A DNA stretch of 64,000 nucleotides, from the NCBI GenBank assembly GCA_036677805.1, contig JAVBVS010000009.1, positions 205,649 to 269,648 of the forward strand, written 5' to 3'. The stretch comes from SIG78 sp036677805. GTDB lineage: Bacteria; Verrucomicrobiota; Lentisphaeria; Victivallales; Victivallaceae. Of this stretch, positions 35,155-42,382 are shown in pieces. The notes beneath the pieces are model-generated. The model was not told the DNA's origin, ran no database searches, and saw nothing but the letters and a program-made list of their open reading frames with translations. The position numbers and the translations under genes were made by a program. Within the stretch, counting starts at the first letter, position 1. Each line of letters opens with the position of its first letter.

Positions 35155-35984
35155 CGGTCGCCTCCGATTTTCGCCAACAGCCGCTCGAATTCGCCGCGCA
35201 GTTCAGGCATGACCTCCAGCAGCCGTTGGCCCCGGGCATAGCCTTCGGCGACGGCGCGGGAGAAGGGAATTTTCATCCAAAGCGGAATGTCTTCCGTGGC
35301 GCAATATTCCTCGATCAACGTCGATTCATCGTCGCCCCGGTTCAGGATCACGCCATGCAGCGTTCCGATTTCCCGAAGCGTTTGGACCGCAAGCTTGAGG
35401 TCGTGCAATCCGAAGGGCGTCGGCTCGGTCACCAGCAGTACATAATCACAACCGCGCACGGTCGTCACCATCGGGCAGGCGGTGCCCGGCGGCGCATCGA
35501 GAATCGCGGTGCTGCCCGGCGCAATCCGCTCCCGGAGTTTGCGGATCAGCGGCGGGGCCATGGCGTGACCGATATTGAGGATACCGCTCAGCAGTCGAAC
35601 GGTTTCATTCCGGCGGAATTCCAGATGGCCGATCGCATGCTGCGCTTCGCGCAATGCGCCGCTTGCGCAGGCGAGCACACAGCCGCCGCAGGAGTGGCAC
35701 AATTCCGGGAAGACCAGCACCCGGTTGCCCAGCAGCGCCAGCGCATGAAAGCGGCAGGCCTTGATGCAGTCGCCGCAGCCGGCGCATTGGGAATCGTGGA
35801 ATTCCGGCACCGGCACCGTGGCTTCGGTCCGGGTGGCGACCGCCGCCGATACGAACAGATGACAGTTCGGCTCCTCCACGTCGCAATCGACCAGAAGCGC
35901 ACCGGGCCCGGCGCATTCGGCCAGCGCCAGCGCCACCGTGGTCTTGCCGGTGCCGCCTTTGCCCGAAGCGACCGCGATCATCAT
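35151..35984 (-). CDS. MinD-type P-loop ATPase with ferredoxin insert (2)
   Basis: The 277-residue paralogue of the neighbouring ATPase has ASGKGGTGKTTVA at residues 7-19 and two 4Fe-4S motifs (CAGCGDCIKAC; CHSCGGCVLACASGAL). VDCDVEEPNCHLF and DAPPGTACPMVTTVRG follow as the switch regions. The pair probably forms a heterodimer. It overlaps the NifX-like gene upstream by 4 bp. Confidence 0.9.
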   Translation of the reverse strand: MMIAVASGKGGTGKTTVALALAECAGPGALLVDCDVEEPNCHLFVSAAVATRTEATVPVPEFHDSQCAGCGDCIKACRFHALALLGNRVLVFPELCHSCGGCVLACASGALREAQHAIGHLEFRRNETVRLLSGILNIGHAMAPPLIRKLRERIAPGSTAILDAPPGTACPMVTTVRGCDYVLLVTEPTPFGLHDLKLAVQTLREIGTLHGVILNRGDDESTLIEEYCATEDIPLWMKIPFSRAVAEGYARGQRLLEVMPELRGEFERLLAKIGGDR

Positions 35985-36343
35985 GCCCAGTGGCCCTCCA
36001 CATCGGCATTCGCCGCCTCGACAAGCAATCCTTGCTCGAAACGCGCCAATGCTTCCTGCCCGGTCAGCGCGGTAGTCAGGTAGACTTTGACCCCCGCTTC
36101 ATGGAGCACCCGGAACGCTTTCGGTCCGCAATGACCGGTGATCACCGCACCGACTCCGGCATTGATCACGGTCATCGCGGCCTGAATGCCCGCGCCCTGG
36201 GGGGCGTTCCAATTCTGATCGTTGCCGACGGCGTATTCGGTCCGGGTTCCGGTATCCCAGATCACGAAATTCCGGGCGCGGCCGAAACGGCCGTCCATCA
36301 GAACCTGAAGTGAGTCGCCCATGCTGGTAATGGCGATTTTCAT
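35981..36343 (-). CDS. NifX-like (iron-molybdenum cofactor family) protein
   Basis: The 120-residue single-domain protein (MKIAITSMGDSLQVLMDGRFGRARNFVIWD; GVGAVITGHCGPKAFRVLHEAGVKVYL) belongs to the dinitrogenase iron-molybdenum cofactor family, with the GHCGPKA loop as a possible ligand site. There are no nitrogenase genes in the window. Its start overlaps the Mrp stop by 4 bp. It is one of three family members in this operon. Confidence 0.9.
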   Translation of the reverse strand: MKIAITSMGDSLQVLMDGRFGRARNFVIWDTGTRTEYAVGNDQNWNAPQGAGIQAAMTVINAGVGAVITGHCGPKAFRVLHEAGVKVYLTTALTGQEALARFEQGLLVEAANADVEGHWA

Positions 36344-37206
36344 GATTTCGTTCCTTCCGATCGGGTCATTTGAAGCTGAAGTTGTTGCAGAATCGCATTG
36401 AATGCCGCCGCCGCGGGCGTCGCCGCGGAATGGCGGATGAAAGGAGCTCCGTCATCGCTGTTGCGGCAAACCCGGGGATCGAGCGGAATTTTGCCGAGAA
36501 ACGGGATGTCATACCGGCTCGCCAGGGCCTCGCCCCCGCCGGAGGCGAAAATATCGGTGACTTCGCCGCAGTGGGGACAGACGAATCCGCTCATGTTTTC
36601 AATCAGACCGACAATCGGGAACTTCAGCTGACGGCAGAAATTGATCGACTTGGCCACATCGCTGGCCGCCACCTGCTGCGGCGTGGTCACGATCACCGCG
36701 CCGTCGGCGTCGCCGAGCATCTGGCAGATGGAGAGCGGTTCGTCGCCGGTGCCCGGCGGACAGTCAACCACCAGGCAGTCAAGTTCGCCCCAGGCGACAT
36801 CGTTCAACATCTGCTGGATCACGCTGATTTTCATCGGCCCCCGCCAGATCACGGCGTCATCGGCGTGCTCGAGCATGAAACCGACCGACATGACTTTGAG
36901 AGTTCCGATTTCGACCGGCAGAATCCGGTCGTTTTCCATGCACAGTCCGGTGCCCTCGAGATGAAGCAGCTTCGGGATGCTGGGACCGTGAATGTCGACG
37001 TCAAGCAGTCCGACACGCCAGCCGGTATCGGCAAGGCCGAAGGCCAGGTTGGCGGCGACGGTGCTTTTGCCCACGCCGCCCTTGCCGGACATGACTACAA
37101 GTTTGTGCCTGATTGCACTCAGCCGGAATTTTTGCAGGCAATTTTCCGATCTGGCGCTTGATTTGCAGCTGCTGCAATTGCCGGTACAGTTCGGGGTTTC
37201 ACTCAT
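36340..37206 (-). CDS. Mrp/NBP35-type ATP-binding iron-sulfur carrier
   Basis: The 288-residue protein has an N-terminal Cys motif (CTGNCSSCKSSARSENC, Cys at 6, 10, 13 and 22), the deviant Walker A MSGKGGVGKSTVAANLAF at about 39-56, DVDIHGPSIPKLL, and the C-terminal cluster-binding FVCPHCGE. Mrp/ApbC proteins bind a 4Fe-4S cluster and pass it to apo-proteins using ATP. In orange-protein operons an Mrp-type ATPase is the partner of the NifX-like protein. It overlaps the gene upstream by 8 bp. Confidence 0.92.
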   Translation of the reverse strand: MSETPNCTGNCSSCKSSARSENCLQKFRLSAIRHKLVVMSGKGGVGKSTVAANLAFGLADTGWRVGLLDVDIHGPSIPKLLHLEGTGLCMENDRILPVEIGTLKVMSVGFMLEHADDAVIWRGPMKISVIQQMLNDVAWGELDCLVVDCPPGTGDEPLSICQMLGDADGAVIVTTPQQVAASDVAKSINFCRQLKFPIVGLIENMSGFVCPHCGEVTDIFASGGGEALASRYDIPFLGKIPLDPRVCRNSDDGAPFIRHSAATPAAAAFNAILQQLQLQMTRSEGTKS

Positions 37207-37582
37207 TTCGATTTTTCCTTTGGCAACATTGCCGATGATGGCCGCGGCAACCGGGCATGAGATGACATGCCGACAGTCGCCGGGCGGTTTTCCACTCCGA
37301 CCAGATGGCTCTCCAGAGACCCGAAACGAACGGAAAAACCCGGATTCCGCATGCGTTCAGCTGTCCAATATCCTCGTTGGAGATGGCGCCGGTGATGACC
37401 AGCACAATGCCGTTGGCCCGAAAGAATTCGATCTTTCCGGGAATGTCCGGCGGCAGCGGCGCGACCACTGCGGCGCCGTTGTCGGCGCGACAGCGGCAAT
37501 CCAGTACGACGGCATGTTCCGCCGCGTCGAACATCGGCGAAATTCTGCCCGTTTCCGGGATCATGGTGATGGCCGCTTTCAT
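37199..37582 (-). CDS. NifX-like protein, first gene of the sigma-54 operon
   Basis: The product is 127 residues from the ATG at 37582 with AAAGGAGTGG upstream. The N-terminal part (MKAAITMIPETGRISPMFDAAEHAVVLD) and GIVLVITGAISNEDIGQLNACGIRVFPF fit the iron-molybdenum cofactor family. The C-terminus is Cys/His-rich (ACHLMPGCRGHHRQCCQRK), which suggests an added metal site. It has a sigma-54 promoter 35-50 bp upstream of its start codon and is the first cistron of a six-gene operon. Confidence 0.85.
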   Translation of the reverse strand: MKAAITMIPETGRISPMFDAAEHAVVLDCRCRADNGAAVVAPLPPDIPGKIEFFRANGIVLVITGAISNEDIGQLNACGIRVFPFVSGLWRAIWSEWKTARRLSACHLMPGCRGHHRQCCQRKNRNE

Positions 37583-37615
37583 TTCCACTCCTTTCTCGGA
37601 GAACAAAAATGAATT

Positions 37616-37632
37616 AGCAGTTATCGTGCCAA
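37616..37632 (-). promoter_or_regulatory. Sigma-54 promoter of the ORP-like operon
   Basis: The minus strand reads TTGGCACGATAACTGCT. It has the -24 GG and -12 GC elements with the required 10 bp between them, and TTGGCACG matches the -24 consensus. The gene upstream encodes a sigma-54 activator, which supports the call. Confidence 0.85.
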
Positions 37633-37664
37633 TTGCAATTTGAGGTGACGGAAGAGAAGTTTTC

Positions 37665-37680
37665 GTCGCGATTTTGCGAA
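37665..37680. promoter_or_regulatory. Degenerate upstream activator site
   Basis: GTCGCGA-TT-TTGCGAA is an imperfect version of the palindrome at 37696-37711 and lies 31 bp from it (start to start), about three helical turns. Lower confidence than the perfect site. Confidence 0.45.
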
Positions 37681-37695
37681 AATATTCCTGGGATT

Positions 37696-37711
37696 GTCGC
37701 AAAGTTGCGAC
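37696..37711. promoter_or_regulatory. Upstream activator palindrome of the sigma-54 promoter
   Basis: Perfect palindrome GTCGCAA-AG-TTGCGAC, about 65 bp upstream of the -24 element and just past the activator gene. The same motif, with one change, overlaps the promoter of the activator operon (39929-39944). Confidence 0.7.
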
Positions 37712-37718
37712 GGATTAT

Positions 37719-39065
37719 TTATTTGCGGCGACCGTCGGCAAGCGGCACCGCAAGATTCAACGCCTTGAGCTTGCGGTAGAAAGTCGCGGGGTGAATGCCA
37801 AGCAGCGCCGCCGCGCGGCGACGGTTGCCGCCGGTGGCAAGCAGTGCGCCGGAGATGGCCTGCGCTTCGGAGTTTCTGACCGCGGCGTCGATCCCCGTCG
37901 CCGCGGCATTCGCCGCCGGGATTCCCGCCGTGACGGAAAGTCCCGGGGGCAGGTGATCAAGCTCGATCATCTCGCCTTTGCAGAAAACCATCGATCGTTC
38001 GATTACATTTTCAAGTTCCCGGATATTGCCGGGCCACGGATAAGCGGTCAAGACCTTCAAGGCCGCATTGCCGATCCCGGAAACATGGCGGTTCATCACC
38101 AGATTGAAGCGCCGGATGAAGGTTTCGACCAGAAACGGGATATCTTCGAACCGCTGCCGCAACGGCGGCAATTCCAGCCGGATGACATTGATCCGGTAAA
38201 ACAAATCCTGTCGGAAACTGCCCTGTTTCACCAGCTCCTCCAGATTGCGGTGAGTGGCGCAGATGATCCGGACGTCGCTCGGCACCGGAGTCACCGCGCC
38301 CAGCGGTTCATAGGTCCGCTCCTGGAGCACTCGCAACAGGCGCACCTGCATGGGCATCGAAATTTCTCCGATTTCGTCAAGGAAAAGCGTGCCGCCTTCG
38401 GCCGCCGCAAAGCGGCCCGGCTTGTCGCGGTCGGCCCCGGTAAAGGCGCCGCGCTTGTAACCGAACAACTCGGATTCGAGCAGCGTTTCGGGGAACGCGC
38501 CGCAATTGATGGCCACGAACGGCTTGTCCCGACGCGGGCTGGCACGGTGAATGGTGCGCGCCAGAAGATCCTTGCCGCTGCCGGTCTCGCCGGTGATGAG
38601 CACGGTCGAACCGGTCTCCGCAACCGCGGGCAGCTGCTCGAACAACGTCCGCATCGACGGACTGCGGCTGATGAAGTCGCCGATGCGCCCGGACATGGCG
38701 ATTTCCTGTTTCAGCACTTCGAGGTCGCTGAGATTGCGGAAGGTTTCGGCTCCACCGACGATCGCTCCGGTGGCGTCGCGCAATACGGCGGTCGAGATGC
38801 TGACCGGGATCCGCCGCCCGAGGTTGTCGATGATGGTGCAGGCCAGGTCGATGATCGGCTTGCCCCGTTCGAGCGTTTTGCGCAATGCGCAGGCGCCTTC
38901 GCAGAGATTGGAGCGAAATACCTCGCAGCAGAAGCGGCCGACGGCTTCGCGGCGGCTGACTTTGATGATCTCTTCGGCCGAACGGTTGAGGTAGGTGATG
39001 CGAAAATCCCGATCCACCGTGAATACGCCGTCGGAAATGCTTTCGAGGATCGCAACATCATTCAT
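37719..39065 (-). CDS. Sigma-54-dependent transcriptional activator
   Basis: The product is 448 residues. It has a PAS domain at about 1-115 (VFTVDRDFRITYLNRSAEEI), an AAA+ domain at about 125-365 with Walker A GETGSGKD, sigma-54 contact loop GAFTGA (in FGYKRGAFTGADRDK), Walker B GGTLFLDEIGE and RQDLFYRINVIRLELPPLRQR, and a Fis-type helix-turn-helix at the C-terminus (GNRRRAAALLGIHPATFYRKLKAL). The PAS domain includes C-rich CCEVFRSNLCEGAC, which might sense redox or a metal cluster. It overlaps the metallo-beta-lactamase gene by 4 bp. It probably activates the operon starting at 37582. Confidence 0.93.
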   Translation of the reverse strand: MNDVAILESISDGVFTVDRDFRITYLNRSAEEIIKVSRREAVGRFCCEVFRSNLCEGACALRKTLERGKPIIDLACTIIDNLGRRIPVSISTAVLRDATGAIVGGAETFRNLSDLEVLKQEIAMSGRIGDFISRSPSMRTLFEQLPAVAETGSTVLITGETGSGKDLLARTIHRASPRRDKPFVAINCGAFPETLLESELFGYKRGAFTGADRDKPGRFAAAEGGTLFLDEIGEISMPMQVRLLRVLQERTYEPLGAVTPVPSDVRIICATHRNLEELVKQGSFRQDLFYRINVIRLELPPLRQRFEDIPFLVETFIRRFNLVMNRHVSGIGNAALKVLTAYPWPGNIRELENVIERSMVFCKGEMIELDHLPPGLSVTAGIPAANAAATGIDAAVRNSEAQAISGALLATGGNRRRAAALLGIHPATFYRKLKALNLAVPLADGRRK

Positions 39066-39880
39066 AACGTCACCGTTTCGCCGACAGAAGGGGTCAGGAT
39101 ATTGCATTCCGGCAACTGGTCGCGGAGAAATGCGACGGCTTCGTCGCCGGTACAGTGGAGTAAAACTAGCTGCCGCACGGCGTGATGCTTCAGATAATCG
39201 GCGGTCTGGCGCAGCCGGGGTTCGCCGGCGTGGAGCAGATGGAGCCCGCCGACGACGGCATGGATCGGAATTTCGGGATGCGTTTGCAGGCAATACTCCA
39301 TGGTATTGATCACTCCGGCATGACAGCAGCCCGAAATCAGGATGCCTTCGGCCAGCAGCAGCGCCTGTTCGTCGGCGATGCTGTCCGGCACGGTCCCGGC
39401 CATATTCAGGTAAAAGCGGCCGCCGCAATCCTCGCCCGAAATTCGCGGAATCGGTCCGGTCAGAAACATTCCGGCGGCGATTTCCGTAAATCTGTCGATC
39501 TCCCGGCGGCGGGGATGGGCAAACAATGCCCGGCGCGCCGCTTCCGGCATCGCGATGCTGCGCATCGGCAGATCGTCGCGCAGACTGTGGTGCGAAGCGT
39601 CGATTCCGACACCGTAAAAAACCGTCGCTTGCGGCATTCGGGGCAGCAATGCTTCCAGTCCGGTGGTATGATCGTAGTGACCGTGGGAGAGGATGAGCCT
39701 GTCGAGTTGCGCCGGATCAATGCCGAGCCGGTGCAGATTTTCCGTCAGCGCGGCGCCGGAGCCGACGTCGAACAGAATTCGTTCCGCTCCATATTCCAGC
39801 AGCAGCGACAGGCCGAATTCTCCGAGCAGGGGTGCTGCCGCCCGGATGTCGACCACAACCGTGATTCTGACCGCAGTCAT
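39062..39880 (-). CDS. Metallo-beta-lactamase-fold hydrolase
   Basis: The product is 272 residues. I chose the ATG at 39880 (GGATGG upstream); one at 39889 is too close to its ribosome site. The zinc motif is SHGHYDHTTGLEAL at about residue 65, with ISGCCHAGVINTM and AVVGGLHLLHAG as further metal ligands. It resembles the methanopterin-related MBL group rather than true beta-lactamases. It is the first gene of an operon with the sigma-54 activator, from a sigma-70 promoter that carries the activator's palindrome. Confidence 0.85.
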   Translation of the reverse strand: MTAVRITVVVDIRAAAPLLGEFGLSLLLEYGAERILFDVGSGAALTENLHRLGIDPAQLDRLILSHGHYDHTTGLEALLPRMPQATVFYGVGIDASHHSLRDDLPMRSIAMPEAARRALFAHPRRREIDRFTEIAAGMFLTGPIPRISGEDCGGRFYLNMAGTVPDSIADEQALLLAEGILISGCCHAGVINTMEYCLQTHPEIPIHAVVGGLHLLHAGEPRLRQTADYLKHHAVRQLVLLHCTGDEAVAFLRDQLPECNILTPSVGETVTL

Positions 39881-39914
39881 TGCTTCCATCCTTCCATAAA
39901 ATCAGGCATGGGAG

Positions 39915-39943
39915 AATATACCGCATGTGTCGCAAAATTGCAA
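39915..39943 (-). promoter_or_regulatory. Promoter of the MBL-activator operon
   Basis: Minus strand: TTGCAA (39938-39943) and TATATT (39915-39920) with a 17-bp spacer, about 35 bp before the start codon. Confidence 0.6.
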
Positions 39944-39944
39944 C
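39929..39944. promoter_or_regulatory. Activator palindrome over the -35 box
   Basis: GTCGCAA-AA-TTGCAAC differs at one position from perfect symmetry and matches the upstream activator site at 37696-37711. It overlaps the -35 element of the MBL-activator promoter, so binding should repress that promoter. Confidence 0.6.
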
Positions 39945-39968
39945 TGTAGAAAAACAGTTTCAAACGTT

Positions 39969-39995
39969 GCCGCGAAGGCGTTGCAACTTCGCGGC
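39969..39995. repeat. GC-rich inverted repeat
   Basis: Arms GCCGCGAAG (39969-39977) and CTTCGCGGC (39987-39995) with a 9-bp spacer, upstream of the MBL-activator promoter and downstream of the small reading frame at 40029. It could be a terminator without a T-run, an RNA hairpin or a binding site. Confidence 0.45.
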
Positions 39996-40028
39996 AGAGG
40001 TTTCGGAACCGGCGCACGGCGCGACGGC

Positions 40029-40199
40029 TTATTGTGCCGAGGCCGGCAGGCCGGGAAACGCCGGAGACCAGAGTCGGGCTTGCGCCAGGGATTCCGGAGA
40101 TGCGGGATCGAGCGCAAAAACGATATAGCCGTTTTGATAACGGTCGATCGTCACGATAACGGTCAACGCATTCTCCCGATGAGTTTCCGGTTGTTTCAA
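40029..40199 (-). CDS. Possible small protein downstream of the MFS gene
   Basis: A 56-codon frame starts with TTG at 40199, overlapping the MFS stop codon. Another TTG, 11 codons on, has GGGAG 6 nt upstream. The peptide includes ENALTVIVTIDRYQNGYIVF, then ALDPASPESLAQARLWSP. The alternation of hydrophobic residues looks like real coding sequence, but no known family is recognised and the start codon is weak. Treat as a candidate. Confidence 0.3.
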   Translation of the reverse strand: MKQPETHRENALTVIVTIDRYQNGYIVFALDPASPESLAQARLWSPAFPGLPASAQ

Positions 40200-41419
40200 C
40201 GCGTTTTACGATGGGCGCCCGGGGCGGGAATGGTCAGGGCGAAGGCGCCGTTGGCGAGCGCCATAATCGCGGCAAAGCTGAACAGCACGCCGACGCCGAA
40301 CTTTTGCCAGATCAACCCGCCGACCAGCGCGGCAATGATGCTGATCAAGTGGTTGATTGAGATGCCGGTGGTCAGCGACGCCGTGGTTTCTTCCCGGGTG
40401 TCGGAAATTTCGCGGGCATAAACATTGTTTGCCATCGCGATAGTGCTGATCACCGCATCGAGCAGATAGTTCACGCAGACGGCGTAATAGGCGATATTGC
40501 GGGTGAAGAGCGAATCGGCATACCCGTACAGTATACAAACGAAAAACAATACCACGGTGTTGTAAAAAATGATGCTTTTGTAACCGATCCGGTCCATCAT
40601 CCGGCCAATCAGCGGCGCACAGAAGATATTAAGCAAAGCTGCAACGCCGACCAGCATCGCCATTCCGGTAGTGGTCATGTGATAATTGAGAATCAACACA
40701 TAAGGCGCGAAGGTGAGGAATATCTGCTTGCGGGCGCCGCTGAAAAGCTCCAATGCGTAATATTTGTGGTATTTGGGATGATAGTGCAGGCGGGGCCGCC
40801 TGATGGCGTCGCCTTCTCCGGCCGGGGCCAGCAGGATGGTGGCGACGCTGACGATCAGGAGCAGAACGATTCCGCCCCAGACAAAGTTGTAAAGCAGAAT
40901 CGGATTGGCAACCTGAAAATATCGGGTCCCGCAGTAAAAGACCGCCGCCGCGATCAGGCTGCCGACTACGCTGCCGGCATTCATCGATCCCGTGACCAGA
41001 CCGAGCGAGCGTCCGAGCTTGCCATGGCGGGCGATGCGCATGGCGATGGAGCTGCGCACCGGCATCAGAATATGTTCGCCGGTACTCCAGACCATGACCA
41101 GCGCGGTAATCAGGATTTTATCGGCGGAGAGCATCAGTCCGGCGACCCCGGCCATGGAAATCAAGGTGCCGATCTTCAGGATTTTCCAATCCGTAAAACG
41201 ATGCATCGCGGCGATGATGAAAACCAGCAGCAGCCCCGGCATTTCGCGGAAAAATTCCAATACCCCCCGCTCGAATTCATTGATATGACGGACATCGGCA
41301 AGATAATTGTTGAGCACGGCGGTGAAGCACCCGGCGGCCACGCCCCAGATCAGGATGCTGGCGAAAAATTGCCTGCCGCCGGAATGGGGCCGGAACAAAT
41401 GGGACAGGCGGCGGAACAT
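40196..41419 (-). CDS. Major facilitator superfamily transporter
   Basis: The product is 407 residues from the ATG at 41419 (CGGAG upstream). About 12 hydrophobic segments are visible. An MFS-like loop appears as MRIARHGKLGRSLGLVTGSMNAGSVVGSLIAA, and a second copy of the loop motif as LIGRMMDRIGYKSIIFYN. The N-terminal YLADVRHINEFERGVLEFFREMP fits a sugar/drug MFS group with an acidic first loop. The substrate is not known. Confidence 0.85.
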   Translation of the reverse strand: MFRRLSHLFRPHSGGRQFFASILIWGVAAGCFTAVLNNYLADVRHINEFERGVLEFFREMPGLLLVFIIAAMHRFTDWKILKIGTLISMAGVAGLMLSADKILITALVMVWSTGEHILMPVRSSIAMRIARHGKLGRSLGLVTGSMNAGSVVGSLIAAAVFYCGTRYFQVANPILLYNFVWGGIVLLLIVSVATILLAPAGEGDAIRRPRLHYHPKYHKYYALELFSGARKQIFLTFAPYVLILNYHMTTTGMAMLVGVAALLNIFCAPLIGRMMDRIGYKSIIFYNTVVLFFVCILYGYADSLFTRNIAYYAVCVNYLLDAVISTIAMANNVYAREISDTREETTASLTTGISINHLISIIAALVGGLIWQKFGVGVLFSFAAIMALANGAFALTIPAPGAHRKTR

Positions 41420-41569
41420 CGGAAAACTCCGGTTAAAAAGAACAGTTCCATTGCCATGCCTTTCGGCCGCTCTCGGGAGAGAACGGAGAAAATTCATGAC
41501 GGCTCAAAAAATCCATTTAATATACATCGCAAGCCGTCGGAATACAAGAATTTCTCCGGTCTTGCCCGT

Positions 41570-41606
41570 GAAAAATCACCCGGATCGGAGTCCCGATTCG
41601 GGTGAT
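41570..41606 (-). terminator. Terminator after secA
   Basis: Near-perfect hairpin with outer arms ATCACCCG and CGGGTGAT and inner arms ATCGG and CCGAT. On the minus strand it runs into TTTTT. It lies 30 bp past the secA stop. Confidence 0.75.
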
Positions 41607-41635
41607 GGCGAATCTTGACCGCCGCTGGTGCAAAT

Positions 41636-42382
41636 TTATGAATGGCGGCCGAAAATCCGGGTTTTGCGACGGGCATAGCCGGACACCGTTCCAGCGGGCA
41701 TCGCATTTTCATTTCCGCTCCGGAACAGCGCCGCCACTACGGCGCCGGCAATCCGGTCCATCAGCTGTTCGAACAGAACATAAGCTTCTTTCTTGTATTC
41801 GACCAGCGGGTCGCGCTCGCCGTAGGAGACCAGATAGATATCGTTGACCAGCTGCTCCATCATGTTCAAATGCAGAATCCACTCCCGTTCGATGGCTTCA
41901 AGCAGAAGGAAGCGCAGCGGCATTGCGCCGTCCCCGGCTTCGGACATTTCCTCGACGGCTTGGCGCATTTGCTTCAGAACCGCGGACGCGTTTCCGCTCC
42001 GTCCCGACCGGCACTGGTCGGCAGGGACGACGAGGCCGGTTTCTTTCCGGACAATCTCGACCAGCCGGTCCGCCGCCGAAGCATATTCATCCTGCAGCAG
42101 CATTGCCGTCCGCTCCCAGGCTTCCGTCTGATGCGCCAGCAAGTCATCCCGAACCTCTTTTTCCCGGCCGTCGATGATTTCACGCCGCATGGCGTAAACG
42201 ACCGTCCGGTGGCGATTCATGACATCGTCGTAATCGAGGGTGCGCTTGCGGATGGCGTAATGATGGATTTCCAATTTCTTCTGGGCGTTCTCAATGATTT
42301 TGTCCAGGCCTTTTCCGGCCAGACACGGTTCTTCGGAAGCGGCGAACAGCTTCACCGCGTTTTCCGGGCCGTACAGACGCAT
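41636..42382 (-). CDS. secA: SecA preprotein translocase, 3' part after a frameshift
   Basis: This 248-residue frame is the SecA C-terminal region: MRLYGPENAV, KKLEIHHYAIRKRTLDYDDVMNRHRTVVYAMRREII, then the helical wing and scaffold domains. Homology continues upstream to about 42405, where YVALEDEF links to the 5' part. The usual zinc-binding C-terminal CxCxSGK tail is absent; the protein ends TVSGYARRKTRIFGRHS. One missing base (a T on the coding strand in a TTT run at 42406-42408) breaks the frame. Confidence 0.85.
   Translation of the reverse strand: MRLYGPENAVKLFAASEEPCLAGKGLDKIIENAQKKLEIHHYAIRKRTLDYDDVMNRHRTVVYAMRREIIDGREKEVRDDLLAHQTEAWERTAMLLQDEYASAADRLVEIVRKETGLVVPADQCRSGRSGNASAVLKQMRQAVEEMSEAGDGAMPLRFLLLEAIEREWILHLNMMEQLVNDIYLVSYGERDPLVEYKKEAYVLFEQLMDRIAGAVVAALFRSGNENAMPAGTVSGYARRKTRIFGRHS

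Noticed and set aside
35981..37582. Nitrogenase cofactor genes (nifX, nifB)
   Set aside because: No nifHDK, nifE, nifN or nifB is present. The NifX-like domain is shared with the orange-protein family, and the Mrp and MinD partners fit that better.
37674..39185. A 503-codon plus-strand frame
   Set aside because: It lies opposite the sigma-54 activator, whose AAA+ motifs are unmistakable.
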